From Sepiola atlantica (lineage: Eukaryota > Mollusca > Cephalopoda > Sepiida > Sepiolidae), in the NCBI GenBank assembly GCA_963556195.1, contig OY744523.1, positions 79,847,997-79,911,996 of the forward strand: a stretch of DNA of 64,000 nt. Reading direction: 5' to 3'. This document shows positions 62,939 to 64,000 of this stretch, piece after piece (within the stretch, counting starts at the first letter, position 1; the number at the start of each line of letters is the position of its first letter). The notes under the pieces were generated by a model. It made no database searches. It was not told the DNA's origin and was given only the letters and a program-made list of their open reading frames with translations. The position numbers and the translations under genes are program-made.

Positions 62939-64000
62939 TGTGCTTCACCTGAGAAACATGTCACCCATCTCCGCCTACTGTTCGAACGGTTTCAGCAATA
63001 CTGGTACCCTGGTAAATGCGTTTTCGGTGCTTCGTCACTAGTTTTCTTGGGCCACATTATCAGCCCTGAAGGCATATCCCCCTTGCCTTAAAAGGTTAAA
63101 GCTCTACAAGACCTTTAACAATCCACTTCACTTCGCCAACTAAGGAACTTCGTCGGTCTGTTAAACTATTACAGACGCTTTATCCCACACTGTGAGGATC
63201 TGCTGTCTCCTCTTTCCGACCTGTTACATAACAGGAAGAAGAAAAATGAGCAGATTTCACTGAATGATATTCAGCTGAAAACTTTCATTGAAATGAAGGA
63301 AAAACTAGCGACGACATCCTTGCTTGCATATCCTGTGTCCAATGCCCAGTTTTCACTGGTCGTTGATGCATCGGGCACAGCTAAAGATGCAGTGTTGGAA
63401 CAGCAGCACTAAGGTCAACTACAACCTCTCGAATACTTTTTGAGACAACTGAAACCGGCAGAACAACGTTACAGCACGTTTGGCCGTGAACTACTGGCAA
63501 TGTACCTTGCAGTGAAACACTTTCAGCATTCACTCGAGGGCCGTCAATTTGTGATCTACACTGATCACCGTCCGCTTACATATGCACTGCGTACTAAACC
63601 GGACAAATATTCTCCTTGCAAAACTCACCACTTGGACTTTGTTTTGCAATTTACTAACGATATCCAATATATCTCTGGTGAACAGAATGCTGCGGCAGAC
63701 GCCTTGTCCTGCCTTCTTATAAATTCTCTGTCCTCACCTTCGGATATCGATATTCAACAGATGGCCTTAGACCAGTCACGTCTGGACACTCTGGATCTGT
63801 CGTCACCTGAGTTTGCAACTTGCAAATTCAAATACCTACCCGTGCCTACTTCGAACACGCAGATCATTTGTGACATGTCAACAGATTCACTTATCCCTTT
63901 TGTTCCACTGACTCATCATAGGGTTGTTTTTGATACCTTTCACAACTTGACACACCCTGGACTCAAAGCCACAGTGAAGCTGATTTCAGCTAGATTTTTC
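62939..64000 (+). pseudogene. Ty3/gypsy RT-RNase H-integrase fragment running off the right edge
   Basis: One continuous reading frame with three stops (near 63,088, 63,117 and 63,410) and no frameshift across more than 1 kb. RT end: SPEKHVTHLRLLFERF, SSLVFLGHIISPEGISPLP, LRQLRNFVGLLNYYRRFIPH. RNase H: QFSLVVDASGTAKDAVLEQQ, PLEYFLRQLKPAEQRYSTF, GRELLAMYLAVKHFQHSLEG, VIYTDHRPLTYALRTKPDKY, with the D-E-D acidic residues (VVDAS, RELLA, YTDH) present, then GEQNAAADALSC. Integrase zinc-finger start: HNLTHPGLKATVKLISARFF at the edge. This is the least decayed pol in the window. It is truncated at its 5' side (no catalytic YxDD) and its 3' end lies outside. Confidence 0.93.

Overview
This is eukaryotic, AT-rich, non-coding DNA. 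I found no host gene that I could defend. The mix of elements suggests an animal, most likely a mollusc and perhaps a coleoid cephalopod. It holds Ty3/gypsy, BEL/Pao, Penelope-like (PLE), Tx1-like and other LINE, Helitron and tRNA-derived SINE remnants, together with very long AT, GATA, GA and AAT microsatellites. The species call is inference from element style and was not checked against any database.

Layout. 1-752 is a pure AAT microsatellite that fills the left edge. 0.75-9.06 kb is mostly unassigned sequence with two perfect hairpins (3.4-3.6 kb), a 167-bp tandem repeat (4.5-4.9 kb), a compound microsatellite, a tRNA-derived SINE (minus strand, 5.7-6.0 kb) and a LINE endonuclease fragment (6.4-7.3 kb). 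9.15-30.41 kb is one satellite array of about 337 tandem 63-bp monomers. It is organised into successive blocks with higher-order periods of 50, 71 (=44+27), 45 and 21 monomers. Because 63 is divisible by 3 and the monomer has no stop codon on the minus strand, the array yields giant open frames that I judge not to be genes.

30.5-31.14 kb is an inverted pair of a roughly 250-bp element joining a tRNA-like region to a hammerhead-like hairpin. 33.46-37.01 kb is bounded by diverged direct repeats that look like LTRs, with a decayed gag-like region between. A Helitron-type helicase fragment lies at 37.9-38.3 kb. 39.2-50.5 kb is a graveyard of LINE, Ty3/gypsy and PLE pieces in both orientations, including two gypsy fragments joined tail to tail at about 46.64 kb and a Tx1-like LINE with a 3' stem-loop. 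50.8-52.05 kb is a BEL/Pao gag remnant. 52.4-53.2 kb is a hammerhead-like hairpin beside the best preserved PLE piece (RT thumb plus GIY-YIG endonuclease).

53.396-56.822 kb is the clearest complete insertion: an LTR-flanked, internally deleted Ty3/gypsy element on the minus strand, with a 4-bp target duplication, a primer-binding-site-like motif and an in-frame RT/integrase-tail fusion. 58.2-59.2 kb is a LINE endonuclease fragment, 59.9-60.9 kb a gypsy gag-protease fragment, and 62.94 kb to the right edge a gypsy RT/RNase H/integrase fragment that runs off the window.

The elements do not work together as a pathway. They read as repeated insertion, truncation and satellite expansion. The strongest candidates for something undescribed are the nested higher-order satellite, the tRNA-like/hammerhead-like inverted element, and the hammerhead-like hairpins beside PLE fragments.
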